From NCBI RefSeq assembly GCF_014270065.1, contig NZ_JACNME010000008.1, positions 1 to 64,000 on the forward strand: a stretch of 64,000 nucleotides of DNA, given 5' to 3'. Shown here piece by piece: positions 25,876 through 35,035 of the stretch. This DNA is from Quadrisphaera sp. RL12-1S. Its GTDB lineage: Bacteria; Actinomycetota; Actinomycetes; Actinomycetales; Quadrisphaeraceae. A model generated the notes under the pieces. The model worked only from the letters and a program-made list of their open reading frames with translations. It had not been told where the DNA came from and did not search any database. Both the position numbers and the translations under genes were made by a program. The first letter of the stretch is position 1. The number at the start of each line of letters is the position of its first letter.

Positions 25876-26796
25876 GTGACCGCGACCGTGCTCGACCCGT
25901 CCCCGGTGGCCGCGGCCTTCCGCGACCAGGTCCGCGCTGACGTCCAGCGCCTCGCCGAGCAGGGGCGCTCGCTGCGCGTGGTCGGGCTCATCAGCCAGGA
26001 GAAGGGCCCTGCGGCCACGTACGCGCGGTACGCCCAGCGGGGGTTCGAGGACGTCGGCATCGAGCTGGACCTGCGCCGCACCACCGCGGCGCAGGCGGAG
26101 GCGGCCGTCGCCGCGGCCAACACCGACGCCGACGTGGACGGACTGTTCCTCTACTACCCGCTCACCGACCGCACCGGCGACCGGTGGCTGCGCGAGCTGG
26201 TGGACCCCCGCAAGGACGTCGAGGGCATGCACTCCTTCTGGGGGCGGCTCCTGTACGAGAACACCCGCTTCGTGGACCCCGAGCGCACGGTCCGGGCGAT
26301 CCTGCCGTGCACGCCGCTGGCCGTCCTGAAGCTGCTCGAGGCGGCGGGCCTGCACAGCGACCGCGAGAACGCGCCGCTGGAGGGCGTGACCGCGTGCGTC
26401 ATCAACCGCAGCGACGTGGTGGGCCGCCCGCTGGCGGCGATGCTCGCCAACGACGGCGCCCGCGTGCACTCCCTGGACCTGTCGGGGCCGCTGACGTTCG
26501 AGCCCGCGATCGGCCGTCACGCGCACGACGTGCGGGCCTCCGACGTCGACCGCCGCGCGGCGCTGGCCCAGGCCGACGTGGTCATCTCGGCGGTGCCCTC
26601 GCGCGACTTCGAGCTGGTCCGCGGCGAGGAGGTCAAGGAGGGGGCGATCTGCGTGGACGTCGCCGAGTACACCAACTTCGCCCCGTCCGTGCAGGAGGTG
26701 GCACGCGTCTTCGTGCCGCGGGTGGGTCCGCTGACCATCGCGATGGCGGCGCGCAACCTCGTGCGGCTGGCGTCGGCGCGGCAGCCCCGGAGCTAG
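25876..26796 (+). CDS. Mtd1-like NAD-dependent methylenetetrahydrofolate dehydrogenase
   Basis: 306-aa FolD-fold protein with ILPCTPLAVLKLLE, the dinucleotide-binding segment CVINRSDVVGRPLAAMLANDGARVHSLD, and a C-terminal GPLTIAMAARNLVRL. It resembles the monofunctional NAD-dependent enzyme of yeast (Mtd1) more than bacterial FolD. In FolD a YVxxK motif supplies a catalytic lysine for cyclohydrolase; the aligned stretch here is TYARYAQRG, without that lysine, so cyclohydrolase activity is doubtful. It would oxidise 5,10-methylene-THF made by the betaine pathway genes. The yeast comparison is from memory. Confidence 0.8.
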   Translation: MTATVLDPSPVAAAFRDQVRADVQRLAEQGRSLRVVGLISQEKGPAATYARYAQRGFEDVGIELDLRRTTAAQAEAAVAAANTDADVDGLFLYYPLTDRTGDRWLRELVDPRKDVEGMHSFWGRLLYENTRFVDPERTVRAILPCTPLAVLKLLEAAGLHSDRENAPLEGVTACVINRSDVVGRPLAAMLANDGARVHSLDLSGPLTFEPAIGRHAHDVRASDVDRRAALAQADVVISAVPSRDFELVRGEEVKEGAICVDVAEYTNFAPSVQEVARVFVPRVGPLTIAMAARNLVRLASARQPRS

Positions 26797-27224
26797 CTGC
26801 CCGCCCTGCGCCAGCGGAGCCTCCGCGCGCGCCGCCGCAGCGGGTGCTGCCACAGCAGGTCCTCCGGCTCGGCGTGCGTGAGGTACAGGTAGACCGACGC
26901 GGCCGCCCACGCGACCTCCGTGTCCTCGGTGAGCGCGTCGGCGGTCGGCACGTCCAGCCCCCGCGCCCTCCCCCACGCCGCCCCGTCGGCCGTGTGGTCG
27001 CCGGAGTAGCCGAGCGCCGGCACCTCCTCCTGGGCCCGCGCCAGCAGGCTCGAAGCGATCCCGCGGCGCCGGTGCGCGGGCGCGGTGTGGACCAGCTCGA
27101 CGTCCTCGTCGAAGGCGAGGAACGCGACCGGGACCAGGGCACCGCGGCGGCGCTCGAAGGCCGCGAGCAGCCGGCAGGTGGTGAGGTCGCGGGCGTCGAC
27201 CTCCGCGCACACCAGTCGGCGCAC
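26793..27224 (-). CDS. GNAT-like acetyltransferase
   Basis: 143-aa protein whose first half resembles a GNAT domain: LVHTAPAHRRRGIASSLLARAQEEV carries the RRRGIA acetyl-CoA loop. The C-terminal third (VAWAAASVYLYLTHAEPEDLLWQH) is not typical GNAT. The start is GTG 27224, six bases after AGGGGGAGGTGG. It converges with the Mtd1-like gene; their stops overlap by four bases. Substrate unknown. Confidence 0.72.
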   Translation of the reverse strand: MRRLVCAEVDARDLTTCRLLAAFERRRGALVPVAFLAFDEDVELVHTAPAHRRRGIASSLLARAQEEVPALGYSGDHTADGAAWGRARGLDVPTADALTEDTEVAWAAASVYLYLTHAEPEDLLWQHPLRRRARRLRWRRAGS

Positions 27225-27373
27225 GAGCCCACCTCCCCCTGCGAGCGCGGCGGACGCCGGTGGTGCGGATGATGCCCCCGCAGCGGTGCCCTGTCGACGT
27301 CCCACGCCGGGCCGACCGAGACGACCCCGCTGGTCCTCCCGCGGGAGGAGGGCCGCCCGGTGCACGGAGCCTC

Positions 27374-27625
27374 GCGGTGGACGCGCCGTCCCGGGGACCC
27401 GAAGCACCATCACGACGACGGTGGCCGGCGCGGCGAGGAGGACGGCGTGGACGCAGCGGTGCGGCCGACGGGCGGCTGCAGCTGCGGCGGGGGCAGGGGT
27501 GGGCGCTGGCCCTGACCGCCGCCGCGGTGCTGGGACTGGCGGCCCTGGTGGGCGGCACCGCCGTCGTCGTCCATCACCGCGCGGTGAGGTCCCGGGCCAC
27601 CGAGCCGGACCTCGCCGGCGGCTAG
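27374..27625 (+). CDS. possible small membrane protein
   Basis: About 83 aa from GTG 27374: an Arg-rich N-terminus and one hydrophobic helix (WALALTAAAVLGLAALVGG) near the C-terminus. The hydrophobic run is the only positive sign; the basic N-terminus may be a frame artefact of GC-rich DNA. The upstream part of the frame has no homology I know. Confidence 0.35.
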   Translation, partial: AVDAPSRGPEAPSRRRWPARRGGRRGRSGAADGRLQLRRGQGWALALTAAAVLGLAALVGGTAVVVHHRAVRSRATEPDLAGG

Positions 27626-27665
27626 CGTGGTGGCGTCACCGAGGACGACCAAGACGGAGCGCGCC

Positions 27666-28403
27666 GTGACCTCCCAGCAGAGCGCCGACCAGACCGCCGA
27701 CCAGAGGCTCGCCGTCTGGAGCACCCTGGACGACCCGCGCGTGCTGCGCCTGCTGCTCGCCGCCCGCCCAGGGTGGGTGGTGCTCGACGCCCAGCACGGC
27801 GCGTGGACTGACCGCTCCCTCACCGACGTCCTGCTCTCGCTGGAGACGGACGTGCCCGTGTGGGTGCGCCTCGCGGACGACCGCGCCAGCGGCATCGGCC
27901 GCGCGCTGGACGCGGGCGCCGCCGGCGTCGTCGTCCCCCTGGTCGAGTCGCCCGAGCAGGCCGCGGCTGCGGCCGCGGCCTGCCGCTACCCGCCCCGGGG
28001 CCGTCGCAGCTTCGGTCCGATGCACGGCCTGGTGGGACGCACCGCGCCGAGCACGTCCGAGGCGGACGCCGCGGTGCGCTGCGCCGTCATGGTGGAGACA
28101 GCGGCGGGCCTGGCGCGCGCGGCCGACATCGCCGCGGTCCCCGGGGTCGACATGGTGTTCGTGGGCCCGAACGACCTGTCGCTCTCGCTGGGCACCACGC
28201 TGGACGCGCTGCTCGCCGACGACGGCGAAGGCGCACCGCTGCCGGCCGTGGTCGCCGCGTGCCGCGCGGCGGGCGTGCGCGCGGGCGCGTTCGGGGGCGG
28301 CGCCGAGCGCGGCCGCCGTCTGCTGGAGCTGGGGTTCACCGACGTGGTGGTCGCCACGGACACCGGGCTGATCAGCGCCGCTGCCGTCGCCGCTGTCGGG
28401 TGA
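27666..28403 (+). CDS. HpcH/HpaI-family aldolase
   Basis: 245-aa TIM-barrel aldolase of the HpcH/HpaI (citrate lyase beta-like) family, which cleave 2-keto-3-deoxy or hydroxy dicarboxylates to pyruvate and an aldehyde. LDAQHGAW (metal/phosphate region), [18 protein letters not shown] (metal-binding Glu) and [12 protein letters not shown] (metal-binding Asp) are visible. GTG 27666 was chosen because a TAGCGT box at about 27621-27626 would place the transcript start inside the longer frame; GTG 27627 is possible. Exact substrate unknown. Confidence 0.85.
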   Translation: MTSQQSADQTADQRLAVWSTLDDPRVLRLLLAARPGWVVLDAQHGAWTDRSLTDVLLSLETDVPVWVRLADDRASGIGRALDAGAAGVVVPLVESPEQAAAAAAACRYPPRGRRSFGPMHGLVGRTAPSTSEADAAVRCAVMVETAAGLARAADIAAVPGVDMVFVGPNDLSLSLGTTLDALLADDGEGAPLPAVVAACRAAGVRAGAFGGGAERGRRLLELGFTDVVVATDTGLISAAAVAAVG

Positions 28404-28455
28404 CCGCCGCCGGCCAGCTGTCTCCCGTCCGGGTGCGGCGCTGCCGGTCAAGGCG

Positions 28456-30081
28456 GTGCAGCGGCGGACCGATGCCTCTGGCGTGCTGAACTCCGTCGGG
28501 TCACGCCTGGGCGCCGCCTTCGCCGCGCTGACGGCCCTCACCGTCCTGTGCGGCGGCACCGGGCTGTGGGCGCTGCAGCAGGAGCAGCAGCGCAGCGAGT
28601 CGCTCGCAGCGCTCCAGGTGACCGCGCGCAAGGCGGAGCGCATCGAGTACTACAACACCGACGTCTCCGGCTGGCAGGCGTACGTCTACGCCCAGGCCGT
28701 GACGGACGGCGTGCCGTCGCTGGCCACCAACACCTACAACGTGGACGGGCTCGCCACCTCCCGCAAGGAGGGTGACGCCCTGCTCGCCAGCTTCAGCGCC
28801 GGTGAGCTGTCCCCCGGCGAGGAGGCCTCGCTGGGGAAGGTCCGCGACCTCTGGACCACGTACTTCCAGGAGACCGACGAGCTCCTGGAGCTCACCCGCA
28901 CCGACACCCCCGCGTCGAGCCGACAGGCGTACGACGTGCTGAACGGTCCGCTGGACACCAGCTGGCAGCAGCTGAACGAGGCCACGGGCACCCTGGTGGG
29001 CCAGCTCGACGAGCGCACGAAGGCCGCCCACGAGGCCACCGACGCCGCCACGCGCCGGCTCCAGCTGCTGCTCCTGCTCACCACCGTCCTGGCCGTGGTC
29101 CTGGCGGCCGTGGCCGCCCCCCGGGTGACACGCTCGATCACCGGCCGGCTCACCGCGGTGGTGGGAGTGGTGCGGGGGCTGGCCGAGGGCCGCCTCGACC
29201 AGCGCGCCCCCGTGGGGCGGCGGGACGAGATCGGGGTCCTGGCCACCGCCACCAACGAGTCCCTGGACACCTTCTCCGCGCTGGTGCGCGGGCTCACCAC
29301 CGACGCGCGGACCCTCAGCTCCTCCGTGGCCGGGCTGCGCTCCTCCGCCGTCCAGCTGTCCCAGGAGGCGACGACGACGTCGGCGACCACCGCCGAGGTG
29401 GCCGGCACCACCGACCGCATCAGCGCGGACATCGCCACCGTGGCGGCCGCCGGGGAGCAGATGACCGCGGCCATCCAGTCCATCTCGGAGTCGACCCTGT
29501 CGGCGTCCCAGGTGGCCGGAGACGCCGTGCAGGCCGCCGACGCCGCGCAGTCGACCATCGAGCGCCTCAGCACCTCCAGCCGCGAGATCGGCGAGGTGGT
29601 CGCCCTCATCACGGCCATCGCGGGCCAGACCGACCTGCTGGCCCTCAACGCCACCATCGAGGCGGCGCGGGCCGGCGAGGCCGGCAGGGGCTTCGCGGTG
29701 GTGGCCGACGAGGTCAAGCAGCTGGCGCGCCAGACCGCCGAGGCCACCGACCAGATCACCGCCAAGGTCAGCGCCACCCGGGTGGACGCCGAGGCCGCCG
29801 GCAGCGCGCTGCGCGGCATCGGCCAGGTCATCACCCGCATCGACGCCCTCCAGGGCACCATCGCCGCGGCCGTGGAGGAGCAGGCGGCGACCACCGCCGA
29901 GATGGTCCGCACCGTCTCGGCCGTGGCCCGCGGCAGCGAGCAGATCGCGCGGACCGTGTCCGACGTGGCCGCCACGGCGCAGGACACCACGCGCACCGCC
30001 GCGGACACCGAGGCGGTCACCTCCGAGGTGGCCGCCGTGGCGGAGTCGCTCGAGCGAGCCGTGGCCACCTTCCGCCTCTGA
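28456..30081 (+). CDS. methyl-accepting chemotaxis protein
   Basis: 541-aa chemoreceptor. One transmembrane helix at about residues 18-38, a four-helix type sensor domain (about 40-190), a second transmembrane helix ([18 protein letters not shown], about 200-218), HAMP, then the long signalling coiled coil. The hairpin tip is intact: [19 protein letters not shown] followed by [15 protein letters not shown] (about residues 388-422), so it should couple to CheW/CheA. No other chemotaxis genes are nearby. It implies a motile or surface-responsive cell. GTG start; ligand unknown. Confidence 0.92.
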   Translation: MQRRTDASGVLNSVGSRLGAAFAALTALTVLCGGTGLWALQQEQQRSESLAALQVTARKAERIEYYNTDVSGWQAYVYAQAVTDGVPSLATNTYNVDGLATSRKEGDALLASFSAGELSPGEEASLGKVRDLWTTYFQETDELLELTRTDTPASSRQAYDVLNGPLDTSWQQLNEATGTLVGQLDERTKAAHEATDAATRRLQLLLLLTTVLAVVLAAVAAPRVTRSITGRLTAVVGVVRGLAEGRLDQRAPVGRRDEIGVLATATNESLDTFSALVRGLTTDARTLSSSVAGLRSSAVQLSQEATTTSATTAEVAGTTDRISADIATVAAAGEQMTAAIQSISESTLSASQVAGDAVQAADAAQSTIERLSTSSREIGEVVALITAIAGQTDLLALNATIEAARAGEAGRGFAVVADEVKQLARQTAEATDQITAKVSATRVDAEAAGSALRGIGQVITRIDALQGTIAAAVEEQAATTAEMVRTVSAVARGSEQIARTVSDVAATAQDTTRTAADTEAVTSEVAAVAESLERAVATFRL

Positions 30082-30223
30082 GCCACCGGGCGGCGGGAGG
30101 CAGGCGGCAGGCGGCAGGCAGCGGCCGGGAGGCACCCGGCGCGGCCGCGGGTCGGCAGTGCCGAGGCGTGCGACCCTGGTGGAGCGCGCACCTGCGCGCA
30201 CGCCGTCGAAGGGGGCGGGCACC

Positions 30224-30655
30224 GTGGCTTCCGACGGACCTGCGCACGACGACCGCTCCTCGCGGGAGCAGCTGCGGCGCCAGCACGACGAGACCGTCGA
30301 GCGGCGGGCCTCCGACGCCGTGCAGCGCCGCCGTGCCGCGGTGGACCTGTGGCGCCACCAGCGCGACGACGAGGACCGCCGCCGCCAGGAGGGTGAGCAG
30401 CAGCGCACCGCCGAGCGCCGCGCCCGCGACGAGCAGGTGCGCCTGCGCCACGCCGCCGAGGACGAGGAGCGGCGCCGGCAGCGGGTGCTGGAGACCGCCC
30501 TGCGCCGCGAGCGCGTGGTGGCGCACCTGGCGCGCTCCGACCCAGCGCGCCAGGAGGACCTCCTGCGCGCCCACGAGGACGTCGAGCGGGCACGGGTGAA
30601 GTGGCAGGAGGCCGACGCCGTGCGCCGCCAGTGGCCCTCGCGCTGGCCGTGGTGA
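30224..30655 (+). CDS. charged coiled-coil protein
   Basis: 143-aa, Arg/Glu/Asp/Gln-rich protein, almost entirely predicted coiled coil (RRAAVDLWRHQRDDEDRRRQ and onward), with a Trp-rich C-terminus (RRQWPSRWPW). No family recognised. GTG start with AAGGGGG about eight bases upstream. The stop overlaps the following methyltransferase start by four bases, so they are coupled. Confidence 0.65.
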   Translation: MASDGPAHDDRSSREQLRRQHDETVERRASDAVQRRRAAVDLWRHQRDDEDRRRQEGEQQRTAERRARDEQVRLRHAAEDEERRRQRVLETALRRERVVAHLARSDPARQEDLLRAHEDVERARVKWQEADAVRRQWPSRWPW

Positions 30656-31371
30656 GCGCGGCGCCGGGCGCCGGCGGGGCGCCGCCGGACTTCGTGCGAG
30701 CACCGAACCAGGCCGACCGGCCGGAGGTCTACGAGCTCGAGAACACCGCGATGGACCCCTCGGGCCTGGTGCTCGACGCCCTGCGCGAGCTGGCCCCGTG
30801 GCGGGGCCGCAGGCTGCTCGACCTCGGCTGCGGTGCGGGGTACTGGCTGCCCGGGTACACCGCCGAGGCCGCGGAGGTGGTCGGGGTGGAGCCCGACCCC
30901 TCGCTGCTGCCCCTGGCGGCCGCCCGTCCGGGGGGTGCCCGGGTGCTGCAGGGGTCGGCCGAGCACCTGCCGCTGCCGGACGCCAGCGTCGACGTGGTGC
31001 ACGCGCGCTTCGCCTACTTCTTCCCGCCGGGCTGCGACGCCGGGCTCGCGGAGGTCCGCCGCGTGCTGCGCCCGGGTGGGTCGCTGGTGGTGGTCGACAA
31101 CGACCACCGCGCGGGCGAGTTCGCCGAGCTGCTCGCCGCCAGCCCGTGGGCCGCCTACCAGGGGGCCGCCGGTGCGACGGACGCGTGGTGGGCCCAGCGC
31201 GGGGCCGTGCGCCGCGAGGTCATGAGCAGCTGGGACTTCCAGCGCCGCGCGGACCTCCAGGCGGTGCTGCGGCTGGAGTTCCCGCCGCAGGTCGCCGGCC
31301 CGTGGCTGGCGGCGCACCCGGGTGCCCTGTCGCTGAGCTACGGCTACGTCCTCTTCTGCGTCACCGCCTGA
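30652..31371 (+). CDS. class I SAM-dependent methyltransferase
   Basis: 239-aa methyltransferase with motif I LLDLGCGAGYW (about residue 50), an acidic end of the second strand (VGVEPDPS), and VVHARFAYFFPPGCDAGLAEVRRVLRPGGSLVVVDN for motifs II-III. Residues 1-30 are low complexity. GTG 30652 overlaps the upstream stop (GTGA). The 3' end overlaps the convergent SDR-kinase gene by 28 bases. Substrate unknown. Confidence 0.88.
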   Translation: MSAAPGAGGAPPDFVRAPNQADRPEVYELENTAMDPSGLVLDALRELAPWRGRRLLDLGCGAGYWLPGYTAEAAEVVGVEPDPSLLPLAAARPGGARVLQGSAEHLPLPDASVDVVHARFAYFFPPGCDAGLAEVRRVLRPGGSLVVVDNDHRAGEFAELLAASPWAAYQGAAGATDAWWAQRGAVRREVMSSWDFQRRADLQAVLRLEFPPQVAGPWLAAHPGALSLSYGYVLFCVTA

Positions 31372-32654
31372 GCGTCCCAGCCGGCCACGCGCAGCACGGC
31401 GGCGGCCACCTCGGCGGGGCCCATCCCGTCGACGTCCACCACGTGGTCGTCGACCCCGGCCGCCTCCAGCACCCCGTGCAGCTCGGCGCAGCGGTCCAGG
31501 TGCCACCGCAGCCCGTCGTCGTCGGCGTGGCGGGCCTGGAGGCGCTCCCGCACGGTGGCGACGTCGGCCCGGAGCCGCACCACCACCAGCGGCGACTCGA
31601 GCGCCCGCTCGCACCGCTCGCGGGAGGCGCGGTCCTCCAGCACCCCGGCCAGCACCAGGCGCTGGGCGCCGGCGCGGCGGAGGTTGGCGGCCACGTCCCG
31701 CAGGTTGGCCAGCGCGAGCTCCTGCTGGAACGGGTCGTGCGCGGGGGCCGGCCAGGCCCGGCGCAGCTCGTCGAGGTCCACCCGGGCGTGGGCGGCGCCC
31801 CGCTGGTCGAGCAGGTGGCCCAGCTGCTCGGCGGTGGTGGACTTCCCCGCGCCGACGGTGCCGTTGAGCAGCAGCGCCGCTGCCGGGCGGGTGGGCTCAG
31901 GCGGCCTGGGCGCCTCCCCGCCGGCGAGGGCCGCCGCCCCGGTCCGCACGGCGTCGCGCCAGACGGGCGGCACCCACGCGAACCCGCCGCCGTCGACCAG
32001 GGCCAGGGCGTGCGCGGCGACCTCCTCGGGCGCCATCCCCTCCGGGGACATGCCCGTGCGGACGAGGTCGGGGCAGACGGCGTGCACGCGCACCGGGGTC
32101 CCCTCCAGCGCCATCGCCGCGTGCCGGGCGACGGCGAGGACGGCGTGCTTGGACGGCCCGTACGCGCCACCGCCCCCGAAGACGGCGGCCCCCGCGAGCG
32201 AGGCGGTGATGACCACGTGCGCGGGCTCCCCGGTCGCGAGCAGCCGCGGCACGAAGGCCCGCAGCCCGTTGACCACCCCGCCGAGGTTGATGTCGAGCAC
32301 GCGGCGCCAGTCCTCGGCGGGCACCTCCCACGGCGCCCCCAGGTGCTCGCCGAGGACGCCGGCGTTGAGGAACAGCCAGCGCGCGTCGGGCGCGCTGCGC
32401 GCCAGCTGCTCGACCTGGGCGGGGTCGGCGACGTCCACCCGCTCCGCCCGGCCCCCGGTCTGGGCGGCCACGGCCCGGGCGGCCCCGAGGTCGACGTCCG
32501 CGACGACGGGCCGCACGCCCCGGTCGCCGAGCGCACGGGCGAGGGCGGCGCCGATGCCGCTGCCGCCGCCGGTGACCACCGCCACCGCTCCTGAGGACGA
32601 CGACCAGGACGACGACGAGGACGTGCGGGGGGCTCCGGCGCGGGTCGTGATCAC
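31344..32654 (-). CDS. short-chain dehydrogenase fused to a P-loop kinase
   Basis: 436-aa two-domain protein in one uninterrupted frame. Residues about 22-250 are an SDR oxidoreductase: TGGGSGIG cofactor loop, NAG at the fourth strand, catalytic Ser in VITASLAGA and YGPSKHA (Tyr-x3-Lys). After a Pro-rich linker, residues about 262-430 form a small kinase/NTPase with Walker A NGTVGAGKSTT (about 268) and RVDLDELRRAWP, LAGVLEDRASRE segments similar to gluconate/shikimate-type kinases. The serine-rich N-terminus (SSSSSWSSSS) is unusual. GTG 32654 start. Both catalytic sites look intact. Confidence 0.85.
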   Translation of the reverse strand: MITTRAGAPRTSSSSSWSSSSGAVAVVTGGGSGIGAALARALGDRGVRPVVADVDLGAARAVAAQTGGRAERVDVADPAQVEQLARSAPDARWLFLNAGVLGEHLGAPWEVPAEDWRRVLDINLGGVVNGLRAFVPRLLATGEPAHVVITASLAGAAVFGGGGAYGPSKHAVLAVARHAAMALEGTPVRVHAVCPDLVRTGMSPEGMAPEEVAAHALALVDGGGFAWVPPVWRDAVRTGAAALAGGEAPRPPEPTRPAAALLLNGTVGAGKSTTAEQLGHLLDQRGAAHARVDLDELRRAWPAPAHDPFQQELALANLRDVAANLRRAGAQRLVLAGVLEDRASRERCERALESPLVVVRLRADVATVRERLQARHADDDGLRWHLDRCAELHGVLEAAGVDDHVVDVDGMGPAEVAAAVLRVAGWDAQAVTQKRT

Positions 32655-32795
32655 CGGCCCATGCTGCCGGACCCACCCGGTGGACGCTCGGGTCGCCGAG
32701 GGCGCCTTGCGGTGTAAGGCTCGACCTGAGGGGCCCTGGCCCCGCCGACCACGACCCCGTCGACGCACCTCGTCGACCGATCTCCGGGAGACGCC

Positions 32796-33005
32796 GTGCC
32801 CTTCCTGCTCGCCACCAGCTTCCGCCGCTGGCTGCTCCTGTCCGTCGCCGTGCCCGTCGGCGCCGCGGTGGCGCGCAAGGCCGCCCGCAGCATCGAGGCC
32901 CGCCGCGGCCCCAGCGTGGTGACCAAGGGCCTGACCAAGGCCGCTGACGCCGCGCAGCGCAGCAAGAAGGGCCGCAAGGGACGCCGGGACCGCACGGGCC
33001 GCTGA
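32796..33005 (+). CDS. small basic membrane-associated protein
   Basis: 69 aa with one hydrophobic N-terminal segment (RRWLLLSVAVPVGAAVA) and a strongly basic C-terminus (KKGRKGRRDRTGR). GTG start with GGGAG six bases before. No family recognised; it could be a membrane-tethered nucleic-acid or cell-wall-associated peptide. Confidence 0.6.
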   Translation: MPFLLATSFRRWLLLSVAVPVGAAVARKAARSIEARRGPSVVTKGLTKAADAAQRSKKGRKGRRDRTGR

Positions 33006-33086
33006 CGCGGCGCCGCCGCCCGAGCGGTTCCCGCGCCACCCACCACGGGGCGCTGGACCGGCAAGGACTCCCCTACGGTGGGACGC

Positions 33087-33608
33087 GTGTCCGACGCTCC
33101 TGAGCCCCTGCGCGGCAGCGGTGACGGCGACGTCCGGAGCGGCCCCGCGGCGGCACCGGAGGACGAGGAGGCGCTGGTCGAGGAGGAGGAGCGGGCCCTG
33201 CGGCGCGCGGCAGAGCTCCGCGAGCAGCTGGAGCCCGTCGGCAGCGCCGAGCAGGCGCGGCTGGAGCAGGAGCAGGACCGGCTCGCCGACCGGCTCGACG
33301 CGCTGGCCGACGCCTTCGACACCGAGGCCGAGCGCCGCGACCGCGCGGCGGAGGCCCGCGACACCCGGGCCCTCGTCCGTGACCGCGCCGCCGCCGAACG
33401 CGCCGCCGCGGCGGGGCTGCCCGACGCCGGGGCGCTGGACCGCCAGCACGCGGCGGTGGCCCGCGACTGGGCGGCCAGCGACCGCGTCGAGGCCCGCACC
33501 GACCGGCGCCGGGCGGCGCGGGCCCGGCGCGCGGCTGCCGACGAGCGCCGCGCCGCCACTACTGAGAGTCATGACGGCGAGACGCAGGATGACGACGCGC
33601 CGAGCTGA
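33087..33608 (+). CDS. charged coiled-coil protein with RDxxAxx heptads
   Basis: 173 aa. An acidic N-terminal third (EDEEALVEEEERALRR) precedes heptads of the RDxxAxx type (RRDRAAEARDTRALVRDRAA), similar to coiled-coil spacers ahead of GGDEF domains in actinobacteria, but no output domain follows. The start is GTG 33087, seven bases after TACGGT; GTG 33078 is possible. Gene precedes an RsbW-like ATPase. Confidence 0.65.
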   Translation: MSDAPEPLRGSGDGDVRSGPAAAPEDEEALVEEEERALRRAAELREQLEPVGSAEQARLEQEQDRLADRLDALADAFDTEAERRDRAAEARDTRALVRDRAAAERAAAAGLPDAGALDRQHAAVARDWAASDRVEARTDRRRAARARRAAADERRAATTESHDGETQDDDAPS

Positions 33609-33687
33609 TCCGCTGACCCCCGGACCGAGCGGGGACGTGCGGCCGCCCCGGCGGGTGGAGCGCCCGGGGCGCCCCTAATCTCGAGGG

Positions 33688-34071
33688 GTGGAGCGAGCGT
33701 CGACCGTCCTCGACGCGGTCCCCAGCTCCATCGCAGCCGCCCGTGCGGTGGTGCGCGAGCGCTGCCGCGCGTCCGGCGCATCCGGCCTGTCCACCGACCT
33801 CGCCGTCCTCCTCACCAGCGAGGTGGTCACCAACGCCGTCCTGCACGCCGCCAGCCGCGCGCGGCTGAGCGTCATCGCCACGACCGAGACGATCCGGGTG
33901 GAGGTCGGCGACGACAGCACGGAGCTGCCGCAGGTGCTGCGGCTGCGCCGCGGCTCCCCGCACGGTCGGGGCATGGCGCTGCTGGAGGACCTCGCTGACG
34001 CGTGGGGTGTGCAGGAGGAGCCCGGCGGCAAGGTCGTCTGGTTCACCCTGTCCAGCGACCGCCACCTCTGA
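33688..34071 (+). CDS. RsbW-like HATPase domain protein
   Basis: 127-aa GHKL ATPase of the anti-sigma/serine-kinase type. LLTSEVVTNAVLHA contains the N-box Glu/Asn, VEVGDDS the G1-box Asp, and GSPHGRGMALLEDLAD the G2 region. Such proteins inhibit an alternative sigma factor or phosphorylate an anti-anti-sigma partner; neither is adjacent. GTG lies six bases after TAATCT, so the mRNA is probably leaderless. Confidence 0.9.
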   Translation: MERASTVLDAVPSSIAAARAVVRERCRASGASGLSTDLAVLLTSEVVTNAVLHAASRARLSVIATTETIRVEVGDDSTELPQVLRLRRGSPHGRGMALLEDLADAWGVQEEPGGKVVWFTLSSDRHL

Positions 34072-34078
34072 GGCCCGC

Positions 34079-34990
34079 GTGGGCCCTACCGTCGACGCCG
34101 CGTCACCGGCGGACCTGGAGCGGCTCCTCGCGCTCTGGGCGGCGGCGTTCCCGGGCCAGCCCGCCCCCGACCTCGCCCGAGCGCTCGACGAGGGGCGCGC
34201 GGTGGTCCTGCGCGGCCCGGACGGTGTCACCGCGGCTGCCCTGTCCAGCTCCGTCGACGCCCGCCCGCGGGAGAGGCGGCTGACGCTGCTGGCCGCGGAC
34301 CTGGAGTCCTGGCTGGACGCGGAGCGGGCCGCCACCACGCCGGGCGGCCGGCTCGGGGCGGGCGTCGACTACTGGCACGTCACCGTGCGTGAGGACGCTG
34401 CGCTCTCCCTCGAGGGGGTGCGGCGCGCTGGCTACGCCCTCGCCAGCCGCTCCTGGGGCGCCCGCCTGGACGTCGACGACGACGACCTGCACGTCCTCCA
34501 CCGCCGGGCGCAGGCAGCTCTCGGCAGAGGCCTGCGCCTGCACCGGCTCGACCGCGCTGACGCGGGTCCGGCCCACCGGCTGCTGCGGAGCTGCCGCGCC
34601 GACTTCCCCGCCACCCCGGCGACACCGCCCCCCGACCACGACCTCGACGACGTGGTGGCCGCTCTGACCGGCCCGGGGCGCGTCGGGTACGGCGCGACCG
34701 CCTCCGCCGCCGCGGGCGGCGGTGGCCGCCTGGTCGCCGTGACGCTGCTGGAGGTCGACGAGGACGGCCGCAGCGCGGACACCGACCTCACGGCGGTCGC
34801 TGCGGACCAGCGGGGGCGCGGCGTCGCCACCGCCCTGAAGGCGTTCGCCGTCGTCGACCTCGCCTCGCGCGGGGTGCGGACGTTCCGCACCGGCGGGGCC
34901 GAGGTCAACGAGGCGTCCCTGCGGGCCAACCGCCGGCTGGGCTACCGGGTCGAGCCGCTGTGGCTCACCTGGTCGCGCCCCGCCGGCTGA
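34079..34990 (+). CDS. two-domain GNAT-type acetyltransferase
   Basis: 303 aa. The C-terminal half is a recognisable GNAT domain (LTAVAADQRGRGVATALKAFAV, with the RGRGVA loop, then VNEASLRANRRLGYRVEPLW). The N-terminal half, about 150 residues, resembles a decayed GNAT without the loop, a common double-GNAT layout. GTG start lies seven bases after the upstream stop. Substrate unknown. Confidence 0.82.
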   Translation: MGPTVDAASPADLERLLALWAAAFPGQPAPDLARALDEGRAVVLRGPDGVTAAALSSSVDARPRERRLTLLAADLESWLDAERAATTPGGRLGAGVDYWHVTVREDAALSLEGVRRAGYALASRSWGARLDVDDDDLHVLHRRAQAALGRGLRLHRLDRADAGPAHRLLRSCRADFPATPATPPPDHDLDDVVAALTGPGRVGYGATASAAAGGGGRLVAVTLLEVDEDGRSADTDLTAVAADQRGRGVATALKAFAVVDLASRGVRTFRTGGAEVNEASLRANRRLGYRVEPLWLTWSRPAG

Positions 34991-35035
34991 GCGCCTGCCC
35001 AGACCGAGGACGAGACCCGAGGAGCAGGCCCGGCG

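Noticed and set aside
30091-30120. Short GGCAGGC repeats after the chemoreceptor gene
   Set aside because: Only about three copies in 30 bases with no position-specific context; likely simple slippage.
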